Positions 53,065-61,489 of a stretch of 64,000 nt of DNA are shown piece by piece. Where the stretch lies: the NCBI GenBank assembly GCA_947473475.1, contig CANJBZ010000016.1, positions 1-64,000 on the forward strand, written 5' to 3'. The first letter of the stretch is position 1. Each line of letters starts with the position of its first letter. The position numbers and the translations under genes are program-made. The notes below the pieces were generated by a model. That model was not told the origin of the DNA. It did no database searches and saw nothing but the letters and a program-made list of their open reading frames with translations. The DNA comes from Alphaproteobacteria bacterium. GTDB taxonomy: Bacteria; Pseudomonadota; Alphaproteobacteria; Micropepsales; Micropepsaceae.

Positions 53065-54264
53065 ATGCCGGTGGCCACCCAAGATCAGAAAAAGCTCAGC
53101 GCGGCCGAGTTGATGGACGAAATGAACGCCGACGTGGGCAAGCTGCATGCCTGGATTCGCACCCAGGCCAATGCGCCGGCACAACGGGCGTGGTTTGCCG
53201 ACACAAGCGAAGCGACGGGCGAACTCGCGAAGGGCCGCGTCGCCGCCAATCAGATGAAGATGCAGGCGCATCGCTGGCGCTGGCGGGAGATTTATCCGTT
53301 CCTGTCCAAGATCGGCGAGATCGCGCGCAGCGCCGACATAAAGCCGATCGAGACGACCGACCGCCAGGGCATTCTGCTGACCAATCCGGGTCTCGGCGGG
53401 CGCTTGCAGGTCACCAACTCGATCCGCTGCGCCATCGCCATCTACAATCCCGGCGACATTGCGCCCGCGCACGTCCACAGCCCGAACGCCAGCCGCACGA
53501 TCCTGTCCGACAAGGGCGGCTACACCAATGTCGAAGGCGAGCGTTGCGAATGCCGCCGCGGCGATATCGTGTTTACGCCAAACGGCACCTGGCACGATCA
53601 CGGCAACGAAGACAGCGAGCCGATGATCTGGATCGACATGCTCGATTGGCCGCTGATGGAATATCTGGATTGCGTCTGGGTCGATCAGAACTATGTCGAT
53701 GCCAACCGCGGCAATGCGAAATCGCAACCAGCCATCCATTCCGATGGACACTCAACGCGCATGTATGGCCATGGCGGTTTGAAGCCGGTCTTCACCTCAA
53801 ACCAGCGCGGCTGGGGCAACAACGCCATGCCGCATGTTCACTTCAAGGGTGTGGACATCCGTCAGGCGCTGCATGATCTGCGCGGCGAGAATGGCGATCC
53901 GTTCGAAGGCATCAAAATGCAGTTCACCAATCCGGTGACGGCAGGCCCCGTGTTCGCGACACTGGATTATTGCTGCCAGTTGTTGCGCCCCGGCGAAGAG
54001 CTGCTGATGAAGCGCGAGACCTGCTCGACCTTCATCGTGGTGATGGAAGGCCAGGGCTTCACCGAAATCGGCGGCAAGCGCTTCGACTGGGAGAAGAACG
54101 ACATCATGGCGGTGCCGAACTTCCAGTGGCGTCGTCACGTCAACACCGGCACGAGCGATGCGGTTCTCTACACGGTGTCGGACGCCGCCGTGCTGCGCGC
54201 CATCGGCCAATACCGCTCGCAAGGCAAAAACACCGACGGCACCGTCAGCCAGATCGTGCAGTAG
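53065..54264 (+). CDS. Gentisate 1,2-dioxygenase-like bicupin, copy 2
   Basis: A 399-residue paralogue of the preceding gene, similar over its whole length. Iron ligands are again present: APAHVHSPNASRTIL (HVH) and NGTWHDHGN. The C-terminal cupin (CSTFIVVMEGQGFTEIGG) has no metal triad. The two genes differ mainly in the N-terminus and the 310-340 region. AAGGAGAG lies 8 bases before ATG 53065. The duplication may allow two related substrates or a mixed oligomer. Confidence 0.88.
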   Translation: MPVATQDQKKLSAAELMDEMNADVGKLHAWIRTQANAPAQRAWFADTSEATGELAKGRVAANQMKMQAHRWRWREIYPFLSKIGEIARSADIKPIETTDRQGILLTNPGLGGRLQVTNSIRCAIAIYNPGDIAPAHVHSPNASRTILSDKGGYTNVEGERCECRRGDIVFTPNGTWHDHGNEDSEPMIWIDMLDWPLMEYLDCVWVDQNYVDANRGNAKSQPAIHSDGHSTRMYGHGGLKPVFTSNQRGWGNNAMPHVHFKGVDIRQALHDLRGENGDPFEGIKMQFTNPVTAGPVFATLDYCCQLLRPGEELLMKRETCSTFIVVMEGQGFTEIGGKRFDWEKNDIMAVPNFQWRRHVNTGTSDAVLYTVSDAAVLRAIGQYRSQGKNTDGTVSQIVQ

Positions 54265-54272
54265 CTGAAATT

Positions 54273-54354
54273 CCCTCTCCCCTTGCGGGAGAGGGCGGCG
54301 CGCCCGCACTTGCGCTTTCGCAAGTGCGCCTTGGCGCGCCGGGCAAGGGGTGAG
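54273..54354. repeat. Palindromic repeat family C, left copy
   Basis: ccctctccccttgcgggagaggg then cggcgcgcc, a GCACTTGCG-ctttCGCAAGTGC hairpin, and ggcaaggggtga. It lies after the second bicupin. An inverted copy lies at 54951-55030, so the pair brackets the secreted cupin gene. Confidence 0.85.
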
Positions 54355-54371
54355 TTTTTTCGGCGCTCCGC

Positions 54372-54854
54372 CTACTTCGTATCAAACCGGATCAGGAACG
54401 CGCGGAAGCCTTTGATGTCCTTGAAGCCGTGCGGCACGCCCGGCGGAATATACAGCACATCGCCAGCCTTTAACGGCTGCTCGGTTCCACCTTCAATGGA
54501 CGTGCCAGCGGCATCGTCGTTGTTGGGCCGCTTCTTGACGTCGAGCAGCTTGCCGCCGGTTACAGCCGTGGCGCTGCCTTCGCTGACCAGCCAGATGTCC
54601 AGCGAGTTCGCGTGCAGCAGCGGCGGATCGGTCGGCTTCACAATGCGGACGTTGATGCTGTAGGCGCCGCCTTCCAGAACGCGCTTGTTCAGCGCCTGCC
54701 GCGCCTCCAAATCTTTCCAGATGCTCTGAAAGTCAGAGTTTGGGAAATAGGTCGCCTTGTCTTTAGCCGGCACAGGAGCCGCGCCTTGCTGTGCAAAAGC
54801 GCTCGCGCTCAACAACGCCACTGCTGCTACCGCTGCAATTCCGAAAATGCGCAT
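54372..54854 (-). CDS. Secreted small cupin protein
   Basis: A 160-residue protein with a signal peptide (IFGIAAVAAVALLSASAFA) and a single cupin fold (LHANSLDIWLVSEGSATAVT, LKAGDVLYIPPGVPHGFKDI). The usual HxH is reduced to a single His in the first motif, with His in the second, so metal binding is uncertain. It should be periplasmic. It is flanked by inverted family C repeats at 54273-54354 and 54951-55030. No clear partner; opposite strand to the bicupins. Confidence 0.8.
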   Translation of the reverse strand: MRIFGIAAVAAVALLSASAFAQQGAAPVPAKDKATYFPNSDFQSIWKDLEARQALNKRVLEGGAYSINVRIVKPTDPPLLHANSLDIWLVSEGSATAVTGGKLLDVKKRPNNDDAAGTSIEGGTEQPLKAGDVLYIPPGVPHGFKDIKGFRAFLIRFDTK

Positions 54855-54950
54855 GTGATCCCCGCCCCGAAATGTGTTTTCTCAATGGAGTAAGGCGCGT
54901 TTCGCGCGTTTGGGCAAGAGTACACGAACGATCGGCTGGGTAGTAAAAAT

Positions 54951-55030
54951 CACCCCTCACCCGGCGCGCCAAAGCGCACTTGCGAAAGCGCAAGTGCGGG
55001 CGCGACGCCCTCTCCCGCAAGGGGAGAGGG
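54951..55030. repeat. Palindromic repeat family C, right copy (inverted)
   Basis: Reverse complement of the 54273-54354 unit with few changes: cacccctcacccggcgcgcc, GCACTTGCGaaagCGCAAGTGC, then ccctctcccgcaaggggaga. It separates the secreted cupin from the FAH gene. Confidence 0.85.
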
Positions 55031-55036
55031 GAGTGA

Positions 55037-55885
55037 TTATGCCTCGTCGATGATGCGGTTACGCAGCGTGCCAATACTGGAAATTTCGACTTCCAGCACG
55101 TCGCCGTTTTTCATCCAGACTTGCGGATTGCGTTTGGCGCCGATGCCTTCGGGCGTGCCGGTGGCAATGATGTCGCCCGGCGCAAGCGGCGTGAAGGTGG
55201 AGCAGTATTCGATCAGCGCGGGGATATCGTGCATCAGCATGTCGACGCCGGAATGCTGCATCTGCTGGCCGTTCAGCCGCGTCGTCAGCGTCAGCTTGGA
55301 CGGATCGGGAATTTCGTCCGCCGTCACCATCCACGGGCCAAGCGGCGATGTCGCCGGGAAGTTCTTTCCCGTGACCAGCGAGACCTTGATGAAATCGCGC
55401 ACGCTGCCGTCGCAGAAGCAAGTGTAACCGGCAACGTGAGACAGCGCGTCTTTCGCCGGAATGGCGCGGCCACCCTTGCCGATCACCACGACAAGCTCGC
55501 CTTCAAAGTCCAATTGCTTGGACGCCTTGGGCCGCCACATCTCGCCGTCATGGGCAACAAGACAGTCGGTGAATTTGGTGAAGATGTTCGGTCTTTCCGC
55601 CACCGCGCCGCCATGCTCGGCGGCGTGGCTGCGGTAATTGATCCCGACACAGAGAATTTTGCCGGGATCGGTGATGACCGGCAGATATTTTAGACCGTCC
55701 AGGCTCATATCCGGCTCAGCACCGGCCGCAAGATTCAGCAATTCGTCCAGCAGCCCCTCTTCCGCCAGCGCGTCTTTCAGCGTGATGGAACGGCCTTCGA
55801 TACGATCCGACAGCGTGACGGCGCCATTGCCTTCGACACGCCCAAACGCCGGACGTCCGTTTACGAGGTAGCTGGCAAGCTTCAT
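55037..55885 (-). CDS. Fumarylacetoacetate-hydrolase-family protein, copy 1
   Basis: A 282-residue FAH-fold enzyme. The N-terminal about 70 residues are the regulatory segment; the catalytic barrel begins ILCVGINYRSHAAEHGG and has metal ligands in DFEGELVVVIGKGGR and the Asp of FCDGSVRDF. GTPEGIGAKRNPQVWMKNGD is the substrate lid. Family members hydrolyse acylpyruvates, fumarylpyruvate, or ring-cleavage acids, or decarboxylate them, with magnesium. It overlaps the class II aldolase-type gene by ATGA, so the two act together. Confidence 0.9.
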   Translation of the reverse strand: MKLASYLVNGRPAFGRVEGNGAVTLSDRIEGRSITLKDALAEEGLLDELLNLAAGAEPDMSLDGLKYLPVITDPGKILCVGINYRSHAAEHGGAVAERPNIFTKFTDCLVAHDGEMWRPKASKQLDFEGELVVVIGKGGRAIPAKDALSHVAGYTCFCDGSVRDFIKVSLVTGKNFPATSPLGPWMVTADEIPDPSKLTLTTRLNGQQMQHSGVDMLMHDIPALIEYCSTFTPLAPGDIIATGTPEGIGAKRNPQVWMKNGDVLEVEISSIGTLRNRIIDEA

Positions 55886-56739
55886 TTCTTTTTGCCCTTT
55901 GCTTTCGCTTTGGCTTTCACGGCCGGCTTGGCCTTCTTCGCGGGCTTCGCCTTTGTCTTCGCGATCTTGGCGCCCTTCTTCGACACCGCGGTCGGCGCGT
56001 CGGGACGCGTCACCATATCACCCACGCCAGCCTTGTTGGCCCAATAATGCCAGGCGCGCCAGGTTTCGACCGAATAGGGCGAGTAGCCGCGATTGCGCGC
56101 GTCGATCTCGCCTTGATGCAGATACTTCACTTCGCCGCCAAGCTGCCGTGCGCGGTACAGCGCCCGTGCGTTGCGGGGCAGATAGACCGACATGCGCACC
56201 ACTTCGATCAGCGAGCGCGCCGCGGCGGCAAAGCCGTGACCACGCATCAACGCGACGTTGTTGTCGCCGAGCGTCTTGGCCAGATCCTGACCTTGCGCCA
56301 CGTTGGTGACCAGCAGATTGGTGTCGCCAAAATTGTCCTGGATATCCCAGGTCGGGACGTTGGCGCCGATGAAGCTGCCCGAATGGATGACAGGCCTCAG
56401 CGGCGTGCCATCGGTCAGGCCGAAGGGCAGGATATCTTCCGCATGCGCGTGCACGACCGCCACCACATCGGGGCGCGATTCCAGAATGCCGCCATGGATG
56501 AAGCGCTCCAGATACGGCGCGGGCCCGCCCTTCTTCACCGGCTCGCCATCGAGGGTGAATTCCATGATATCCGCCGCCGTGATGAATTCCGGCGCCAGCG
56601 AGCGCGCGAGAAAGAACCGCGTCGGATCGTCGGGATGGCGCACGCTGACGTGGCCATAGGCGTCCACCACATCCTCATTGGCGAGAATGCGATTGGCGAT
56701 GACAAGATCGTTGATGAGGCTCTTTATGTTCGACGGCAT
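55882..56739 (-). CDS. Class II aldolase/adducin-type protein with basic tail
   Basis: A 285-residue protein with zinc ligands in VVAVVHAHAEDI (HAH) and ALMRGHGFAAAARSL. This fold includes fuculose aldolase and the decarboxylases of dihydroxyphthalate and related ring acids (PhtC/CmtD type). Here the context (FAH, dioxygenases) suggests a decarboxylase of an aromatic or ring-cleavage acid. The C-terminal about 35 residues are almost all Lys and Ala (KKGAKIAKTKAKPAKKAKP), a histone H1-like tail not usual in this family. It overlaps the FAH gene by 4 bp. Confidence 0.88.
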   Translation of the reverse strand: MPSNIKSLINDLVIANRILANEDVVDAYGHVSVRHPDDPTRFFLARSLAPEFITAADIMEFTLDGEPVKKGGPAPYLERFIHGGILESRPDVVAVVHAHAEDILPFGLTDGTPLRPVIHSGSFIGANVPTWDIQDNFGDTNLLVTNVAQGQDLAKTLGDNNVALMRGHGFAAAARSLIEVVRMSVYLPRNARALYRARQLGGEVKYLHQGEIDARNRGYSPYSVETWRAWHYWANKAGVGDMVTRPDAPTAVSKKGAKIAKTKAKPAKKAKPAVKAKAKAKGKKK

Positions 56740-56790
56740 GCTTTTCTCCCGGGACGTTCTATCTTTGACTCAGAATTGTGCGGATGGGGC

Positions 56791-56921
56791 GCGCCCCCTC
56801 CGTCTCGCCGCTTCGCGGCGATCCACCTTCCCCGTAACAACGGGGGAGGAAAACAGAGGCGCACCCTTTTCCTCCCCCGTCGTTACGGGGGAGGGGGACC
56901 GCGAAGCGGTGGAGGGGGCGC
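56791..56921. repeat. Palindromic repeat family B, inverted pair
   Basis: First unit (56791-56853): gcgccccctcc, cgccgcttcgcggcg, CCCCGT-AACA-ACGGGG, gaggaaaa. Second unit (56866-56921): tcctcccccgtcgttacgggggaggggg, ccgcgaagcgg, tggagggggcgc, in inverted order. The single unit at 41041-41093 matches. It fills the gap between the class II aldolase and the dihydroxyphthalate-decarboxylase-like gene. Confidence 0.85.
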
Positions 56922-56928
56922 TGGCGCA

Positions 56929-57927
56929 TCAGAACCAGCTATCGACTTCGCCGTAGTTCTGGACGAACAGGTCGTCCACCTTCGGCTTTTCGGCGATCAA
57001 ATGCTGGTCGTGCAAATAGGTGACGAGGGCTTCCAGCGTGGGGCGATTTTTCTTGACGCCATACGGCCAGGGATCGCCGCCGAATACGTCGTAAATCTCG
57101 TCGATGTCGCGCATCAGCCACGGCGTCATGTAACGCAGGGCGCGCAGATTATACATTTTCTTCAGCGCAATGCGTTTGGACTTCTCGAAGGCATTGTACA
57201 GGCTGGTGGCGATGAAGGGATAACGCTCGTACAGATCGCGCTTGATCGCGATCAGATGCATGATCGGATAGATGCGCGTCTTTGCGTAATATTGCTTTTC
57301 CAGCTCGACATAATCGGGGAACAGGCGCGCGATATCGGGATTGTGGCGGATGGATTCCGGCAGACTGGTGCCCAGCGTCGCGTCTACGAAATTTTCTTCG
57401 ATCAGATCGCTGAGCGAGCGGCCCTTTGGCGCATATTCCAGTTCCATCGGCTTCAGCAGCGGCAACACGTGCGGATCGCCGTGGCTGCCGGCGTGATTGA
57501 CCGCGCCCTGCACCCAATGGATTTTCTCGACGTCCACGCCGTATTCGTGCTGCAGCAGGCCGCGAATAAAAATCGCCGCGGTCATCGTGTACAGCGGGAC
57601 GCCGACCCGCTTGCCTTCCAAATCTTTTGGCGACTTGATTCCCGACTTTTTGTTGATGGCGATGAAGCCATGCCGGAAGCAGCGCGACGGAAACACCGGC
57701 AGCGCCACAAACGGGCACTGCTTGTTGGCGAAACGCTGGACAAATTCGGACGAGGAATATTCCGCAACGTCGAATTCCTGCCCGCCGGACATGCGGTCGA
57801 AAATCGGTCGCGGCTCTTCGATCGGCATGAAGTTCAAATCGATGCCGTCCGGCTTCACTTCGCCGGTGTAGAGCGGCTGCACGCGGTCATAGAGCGCGCA
57901 GGCAAAACTGAGCTGCAGATTTCCCAC
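56929..57927 (-). CDS. 4,5-dihydroxyphthalate decarboxylase-like / periplasmic-binding-fold protein
   Basis: A 332-residue protein opening LQLSFACALYDRVQPLYTGE and with the family blocks FDVAEYSSSEFVQRFANKQC, VFPSRCFRHGFIAINKKSGI and PIMHLIAIKRDLYERYPFIA. This fold covers 4,5-dihydroxyphthalate decarboxylases (Pht5-type), which give protocatechuate, and also solute-binding proteins. No signal peptide is seen, which favours an enzyme. GTG 57927 (after AAGGTGGGG) is chosen because the longer TTG frame is implausible. It lies 37 bp after the second FAH gene and upstream of the aldolase-type gene. Confidence 0.75.
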   Translation of the reverse strand: MGNLQLSFACALYDRVQPLYTGEVKPDGIDLNFMPIEEPRPIFDRMSGGQEFDVAEYSSSEFVQRFANKQCPFVALPVFPSRCFRHGFIAINKKSGIKSPKDLEGKRVGVPLYTMTAAIFIRGLLQHEYGVDVEKIHWVQGAVNHAGSHGDPHVLPLLKPMELEYAPKGRSLSDLIEENFVDATLGTSLPESIRHNPDIARLFPDYVELEKQYYAKTRIYPIMHLIAIKRDLYERYPFIATSLYNAFEKSKRIALKKMYNLRALRYMTPWLMRDIDEIYDVFGGDPWPYGVKKNRPTLEALVTYLHDQHLIAEKPKVDDLFVQNYGEVDSWF

Positions 57928-57964
57928 TGTCCCCACCTTGCTATGTCGAAAAAGCAACGAGCTT

Positions 57965-58840
57965 CTACGTCTCGTCGACGACCGTATTCCGTAAAACGCC
58001 GAGCTCCGGCACTTCCACTTCCAGCACGTCGCCCGGCTTCAGCCATGCGGGCGGCGTCTGATGTCCGCCGGCGCCGACCGGCGTTCCCGTAAAGATCAGA
58101 TCGCCCGGCTTCAGTGTCGCAAACTGCGTGATGTAATTCAGCAGCCAGGAGAAATCCCAGGTCAGCCGTTCGGTGTTGTCGTCCTGACGCAGCTCGCCGT
58201 TCACCCGCGTCATCAAGTGCAGCGGCGCGCCGGGGTTCACCTCATCGGCCGGCACGATCCACGGGCCCAGACTGCCGGAGGCGTCGAAATTCTTGCCCTG
58301 TGTGACGTTGAGGCTGCCGTGACGCAGCCAGTCGCGCAACGTGCCTTCATTGCCGAGCGTCATTCCCCACAGCATGGACAGCGCCTGGTCACGCGGGACG
58401 TTCCGCCCGCCTTTGCCGACCACCAGGACGATCTCGCCCTCATAGTCGAATTTCTCGGATGCTTTGGGGCGGACCAGCGCCTGGTTGTGGCCGACCAGCG
58501 AGTCCGGGAAGCGGACGAACAGGTTGGGATATTTCGGCTTCTCGCGGCCGTCTTTGTATTCAGCCGAGCGCTCCGGGTAATTGATGCCGACGCAGACGAT
58601 CTTTTCTGGAAACAGGACGGGGCGCAGGAATTCGATCTCGTCCAGCCGGTAATCGGCGAAGGGAAAGGCGCTTGCCGCCCGGGCGTCCTTCAGCCCCGCC
58701 TCGCCCGCCTGGATCAGCGACAGCAGCGAGGCATATTTGCCCCCGAGCCGCCCGCCCAAATCCACCATTCCGGCGCCGGTTACCGCCCCGAAGCTGGTGC
58801 GGCCATGAATGCTGAAGCTGGTCAGTCGTGTGGCTGTCAT
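57965..58840 (-). CDS. Fumarylacetoacetate-hydrolase-family protein, copy 2
   Basis: A 291-residue FAH-fold enzyme only distantly similar to copy 1. Ligands lie in DYEGEIVLVVGKGGR and the acid of GNEGTLRDWL; IVCVGINYPERSAEY opens the barrel and FTGTPVGAGGHQTPPAWLKP is the lid. Copy 1 has Asp-Gly-Ser where this has Glu-Gly-Thr, so the substrates probably differ. It begins a minus-strand run with the decarboxylase-like, aldolase-type and copy 1 genes, and is divergent from the two-domain cupin. Confidence 0.9.
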   Translation of the reverse strand: MTATRLTSFSIHGRTSFGAVTGAGMVDLGGRLGGKYASLLSLIQAGEAGLKDARAASAFPFADYRLDEIEFLRPVLFPEKIVCVGINYPERSAEYKDGREKPKYPNLFVRFPDSLVGHNQALVRPKASEKFDYEGEIVLVVGKGGRNVPRDQALSMLWGMTLGNEGTLRDWLRHGSLNVTQGKNFDASGSLGPWIVPADEVNPGAPLHLMTRVNGELRQDDNTERLTWDFSWLLNYITQFATLKPGDLIFTGTPVGAGGHQTPPAWLKPGDVLEVEVPELGVLRNTVVDET

Positions 58841-58967
58841 AGCGCGAAACTAGCGCCTAAAACCCCAGCGTCAAGGCACGTTTAGCCATCACGCAAGCCT
58901 CAATTTGACGCGCGGGCGGCGATGGCTATTCTGCCCCGCAAATTCATCCCCTGAAGGAAAACGACAG

Positions 58968-60188
58968 ATGCATGACGTAGCAGCAAAGGTCCATTGGCAC
59001 GAACCCAGCGGCGGCAAGCGCGCCGGCTTTGGCAAATGGGGCCGGGTGAAGACGCCCTATGACGTTTTCATGGAATCCGAGGGCATTCCCTGCTTCCGCG
59101 ACATCGGCATCTCCAAGGTCCAGAACCTGCCGCTGGCGCCCTGGAAACGCCTGGGCGGCCGTGGAACCTATATCCAGCTCTATGGGACCGAGTCCAAATG
59201 GGGTGGCTACCTCGTCGAAGTGCCTGGCCGGGGCGCGCTGAACCCGGAAAAGCACCTGTTCGAGAAGATCTATTTTGTGGTCGAAGGCCGCGGTTCGACG
59301 GAAGTCTGGCTGGAAGGCGATACCAAGCGCCACACCTTCGAATGGCAGCAGGGCTCGCTGTTCTCCATTCCGCTGAACGCCTACCACCGCATCGTGAATG
59401 CGGCCTCGGCCCCGGCGCTACTGCTGGCCGGCACGACCGCCCCAGTGACCATGAACGCACTGCAGTCGGTGGATGCGATCTTCAATAACCCCATGCAGTT
59501 CCGCGACCGCTTCTCGGGCGCCGACGATTTCTACAAATATAACGACGATGTCGAGCCCGATCCCGTGCGCGGCCTAGCCATGCGCCGCACCAATTTCGTG
59601 CCGGATGCGGTGAATTGCGATCTGCCGCTCGACAACCGCCGCTCGCCGGGCTTCCGCCGCGTCGAGCCGTTCATGACCGGCAACTCGTTCTATTTCTGGA
59701 TCGGCCAGCACGAAAATGGCCGCTATTCCAAGGCGCATGCCCATACGTCCGCCGCGGTGCTCATCTGCATCAAGGGCAAGGGTTACACCCATACTTGGCC
59801 CGAACGCCTGGGCGTGTCGCCCTGGAAGGACGGCAACCAGGATCAGATCAAGCGCATCGACTATGAACCCGTCGGCATTATCTCGGCCGCACCGGGCGGC
59901 GCGCGCTGGTATCACCAGCACTTCGGCGTATCCAAAGACCCGCTGCGCCTGATGGCATGGTTTGGCCCGCACAATCCGGGCCGCGAGCCGGGCCCGCCGG
60001 GCGAACAGCATATCGACTACACCGGCATGGACATCACCGAAGGCGGCACCGCCATCCCCTATTGGATGGAAGACCCGCAGGTGAAAAAGGACTGGCAAGC
60101 CAAGATCGCCGAAAACAGCGTGCCAAGCCGCATGCTGCCGGAGTTCTACGACCCGAACTTCAAAGGCGAACTGCCGAAGGGGGTCTAA
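58968..60188 (+). CDS. Two-domain cupin protein of the catabolic island
   Basis: A 406-residue protein with a cupin at about 95-160 (FEKIYFVVEGRGSTEVWLEG, SLFSIPLNAYHRIVN) and a second at about 240-360 (GRYSKAHAHTSAAVLICIKG, ARWYHQHFGVSKDP). The second has an HAH motif and a later HQH, so a metal site is likely there, the reverse of the gentisate-type bicupins. The sequence MHDVAAKVHWHEPSGGKRAG is a clear start with GAAGGAAA upstream. It could be a ring-cleaving dioxygenase of an undescribed type. Confidence 0.8.
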   Translation: MHDVAAKVHWHEPSGGKRAGFGKWGRVKTPYDVFMESEGIPCFRDIGISKVQNLPLAPWKRLGGRGTYIQLYGTESKWGGYLVEVPGRGALNPEKHLFEKIYFVVEGRGSTEVWLEGDTKRHTFEWQQGSLFSIPLNAYHRIVNAASAPALLLAGTTAPVTMNALQSVDAIFNNPMQFRDRFSGADDFYKYNDDVEPDPVRGLAMRRTNFVPDAVNCDLPLDNRRSPGFRRVEPFMTGNSFYFWIGQHENGRYSKAHAHTSAAVLICIKGKGYTHTWPERLGVSPWKDGNQDQIKRIDYEPVGIISAAPGGARWYHQHFGVSKDPLRLMAWFGPHNPGREPGPPGEQHIDYTGMDITEGGTAIPYWMEDPQVKKDWQAKIAENSVPSRMLPEFYDPNFKGELPKGV

Positions 60189-60195
60189 GGCCCTA

Positions 60196-60292
60196 AAAGG
60201 GGTTTCACCAAGGACACGAAGGAAGCACGAAGCACACGAAGCAGCTTTGTGACCTTCGTGTCTTCTTGGTGTCCTTGGTGGTTCCTCTTTTT
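60196..60292. repeat. Palindromic repeat family D, copy 2
   Basis: ggtttcaccaaggacacgaagg...ccttcgtgtcttcttggtgtccttggtgg is a long imperfect palindrome, ending in a T-rich run and TTGAGGG, the ribosome-binding site of the next gene. Same arrangement as at 49298-49394. Confidence 0.85.
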
Positions 60293-60304
60293 ATTGAGGG
60301 CGCA

Positions 60305-61414
60305 ATGACTCTCTTCATCAACAATGACGATGTCGCCAAGGTGCTGACGATGGAGGACACCATCGCGGCGCTGGAAGCGTCTTATGCCGGTCTCGCGACC
60401 AAAGAAACCGTTTGCCGGCCGCGCATCGACATTCGTATTCCAACCAGTGACCCCGCCAAGAATTATCAATTCGGCAGCATGGAAGGCGGCTCGACCGCTG
60501 GATATTTCGCGGTCCGCATGAAGTCGGATATCGTCTACGAAAGCGAATACAACGGCGTTCGCACGCAGGAAAAATACTGTACCAAGCCGGGCCTCTATTG
60601 CGGGCTTGTCTTTTTGACGTCCATCGAAACGGGCGAGCCGCTCGCGCTCATCAATGACGGTATCTTGCAGCACATGCGCGTCGGCGGCGACGGCGGTATC
60701 GGCACGAAATATATGGCGCGCGCCGACGCCAGCGTTGTCGGCATGCTCGGCTCGGGCGGCATGGCCCATTCGCACATGCAGTCACTGACGGCGGTGCGCA
60801 ACATCAAGCGGTTGCAGATATTCAGCCCGACCAAAGCCAACCGCGAACGCTTCGGCCATGAAGTCGCCGAGGAATTCGGCATCGAAGTGAAAGTCTGCGA
60901 GCGGCCCGAAGAAATTTACGAAGGCGCGGACATCGTGGCCGCGCTGACGGATTCCGCGGTGCCGGTGTTGGATGGCACGCGGCTCGCGAAGGGCACGCAT
61001 GTGATCAATATCGGCGGCTCTGGCGTGCCAGACGATGAGACGCTCAGGCGCGTGGACCTCTATCTGCGGCTCGGCGATTCACCAGCGCCGACGAGTAATC
61101 CGGGCCTCCTGATCGACGACGAACATATCGGCTGGGAAGCGCGTCCGGCTGCGCCCAAGCATGGCGATGGACGCAAGAGCCGCGGGCGCGGCCATGGCGT
61201 GCTGCTGCCGGAAAAGCGCATTTCTCTGGCCGACATTTTCGCTGGGCGCAGCAAAGGGCGGACCTCGCCGGATCAGATCACCTATTCCGAGCGCGGAAAT
61301 ATCCAGGGCGCACAGTTTTTTGCCGTGGCTGGCAAAGTCTACGAAAAGGCCAAGGCGGCCGGATTGGGCCGTGAAATTCCGACGGAGTGGTTTCTGCAGA
61401 CGATTAGAAACTGA
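60305..61414 (+). CDS. Ornithine cyclodeaminase/mu-crystallin-family dehydrogenase
   Basis: A 369-residue protein with the OCD/mu-crystallin fold. The N-terminal half (MTLFINNDDVAKVLTMEDTI, VFLTSIETGEPLALINDGIL) carries the substrate site, and the Rossmann half reads VVGMLGSGGMAHSHMQSLTA for NAD(P) binding. Members reduce ketimines or oxidise amino acids such as alanine or ornithine. An insert with RKSRGRGHGVLLPEKR near residue 297 is longer than usual. The start is ATG 60305 after GAGGG at the edge of a family D repeat. It probably handles an amino- or imino-acid in the island pathway. Confidence 0.85.
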   Translation: MTLFINNDDVAKVLTMEDTIAALEASYAGLATKETVCRPRIDIRIPTSDPAKNYQFGSMEGGSTAGYFAVRMKSDIVYESEYNGVRTQEKYCTKPGLYCGLVFLTSIETGEPLALINDGILQHMRVGGDGGIGTKYMARADASVVGMLGSGGMAHSHMQSLTAVRNIKRLQIFSPTKANRERFGHEVAEEFGIEVKVCERPEEIYEGADIVAALTDSAVPVLDGTRLAKGTHVINIGGSGVPDDETLRRVDLYLRLGDSPAPTSNPGLLIDDEHIGWEARPAAPKHGDGRKSRGRGHGVLLPEKRISLADIFAGRSKGRTSPDQITYSERGNIQGAQFFAVAGKVYEKAKAAGLGREIPTEWFLQTIRN

Positions 61415-61489
61415 TCACCTTCGCGAAGGCGTTCTCGTTTCCGCCAAGCTCCGATTGACACGCTCGCATGGCTGCTGAGACTAGCCGTC

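Noticed and set aside
56047..58092. Plus-strand frame of 681 codons
   Set aside because: It runs antisense across three genes and two repeats; its composition is that of a shadow frame.
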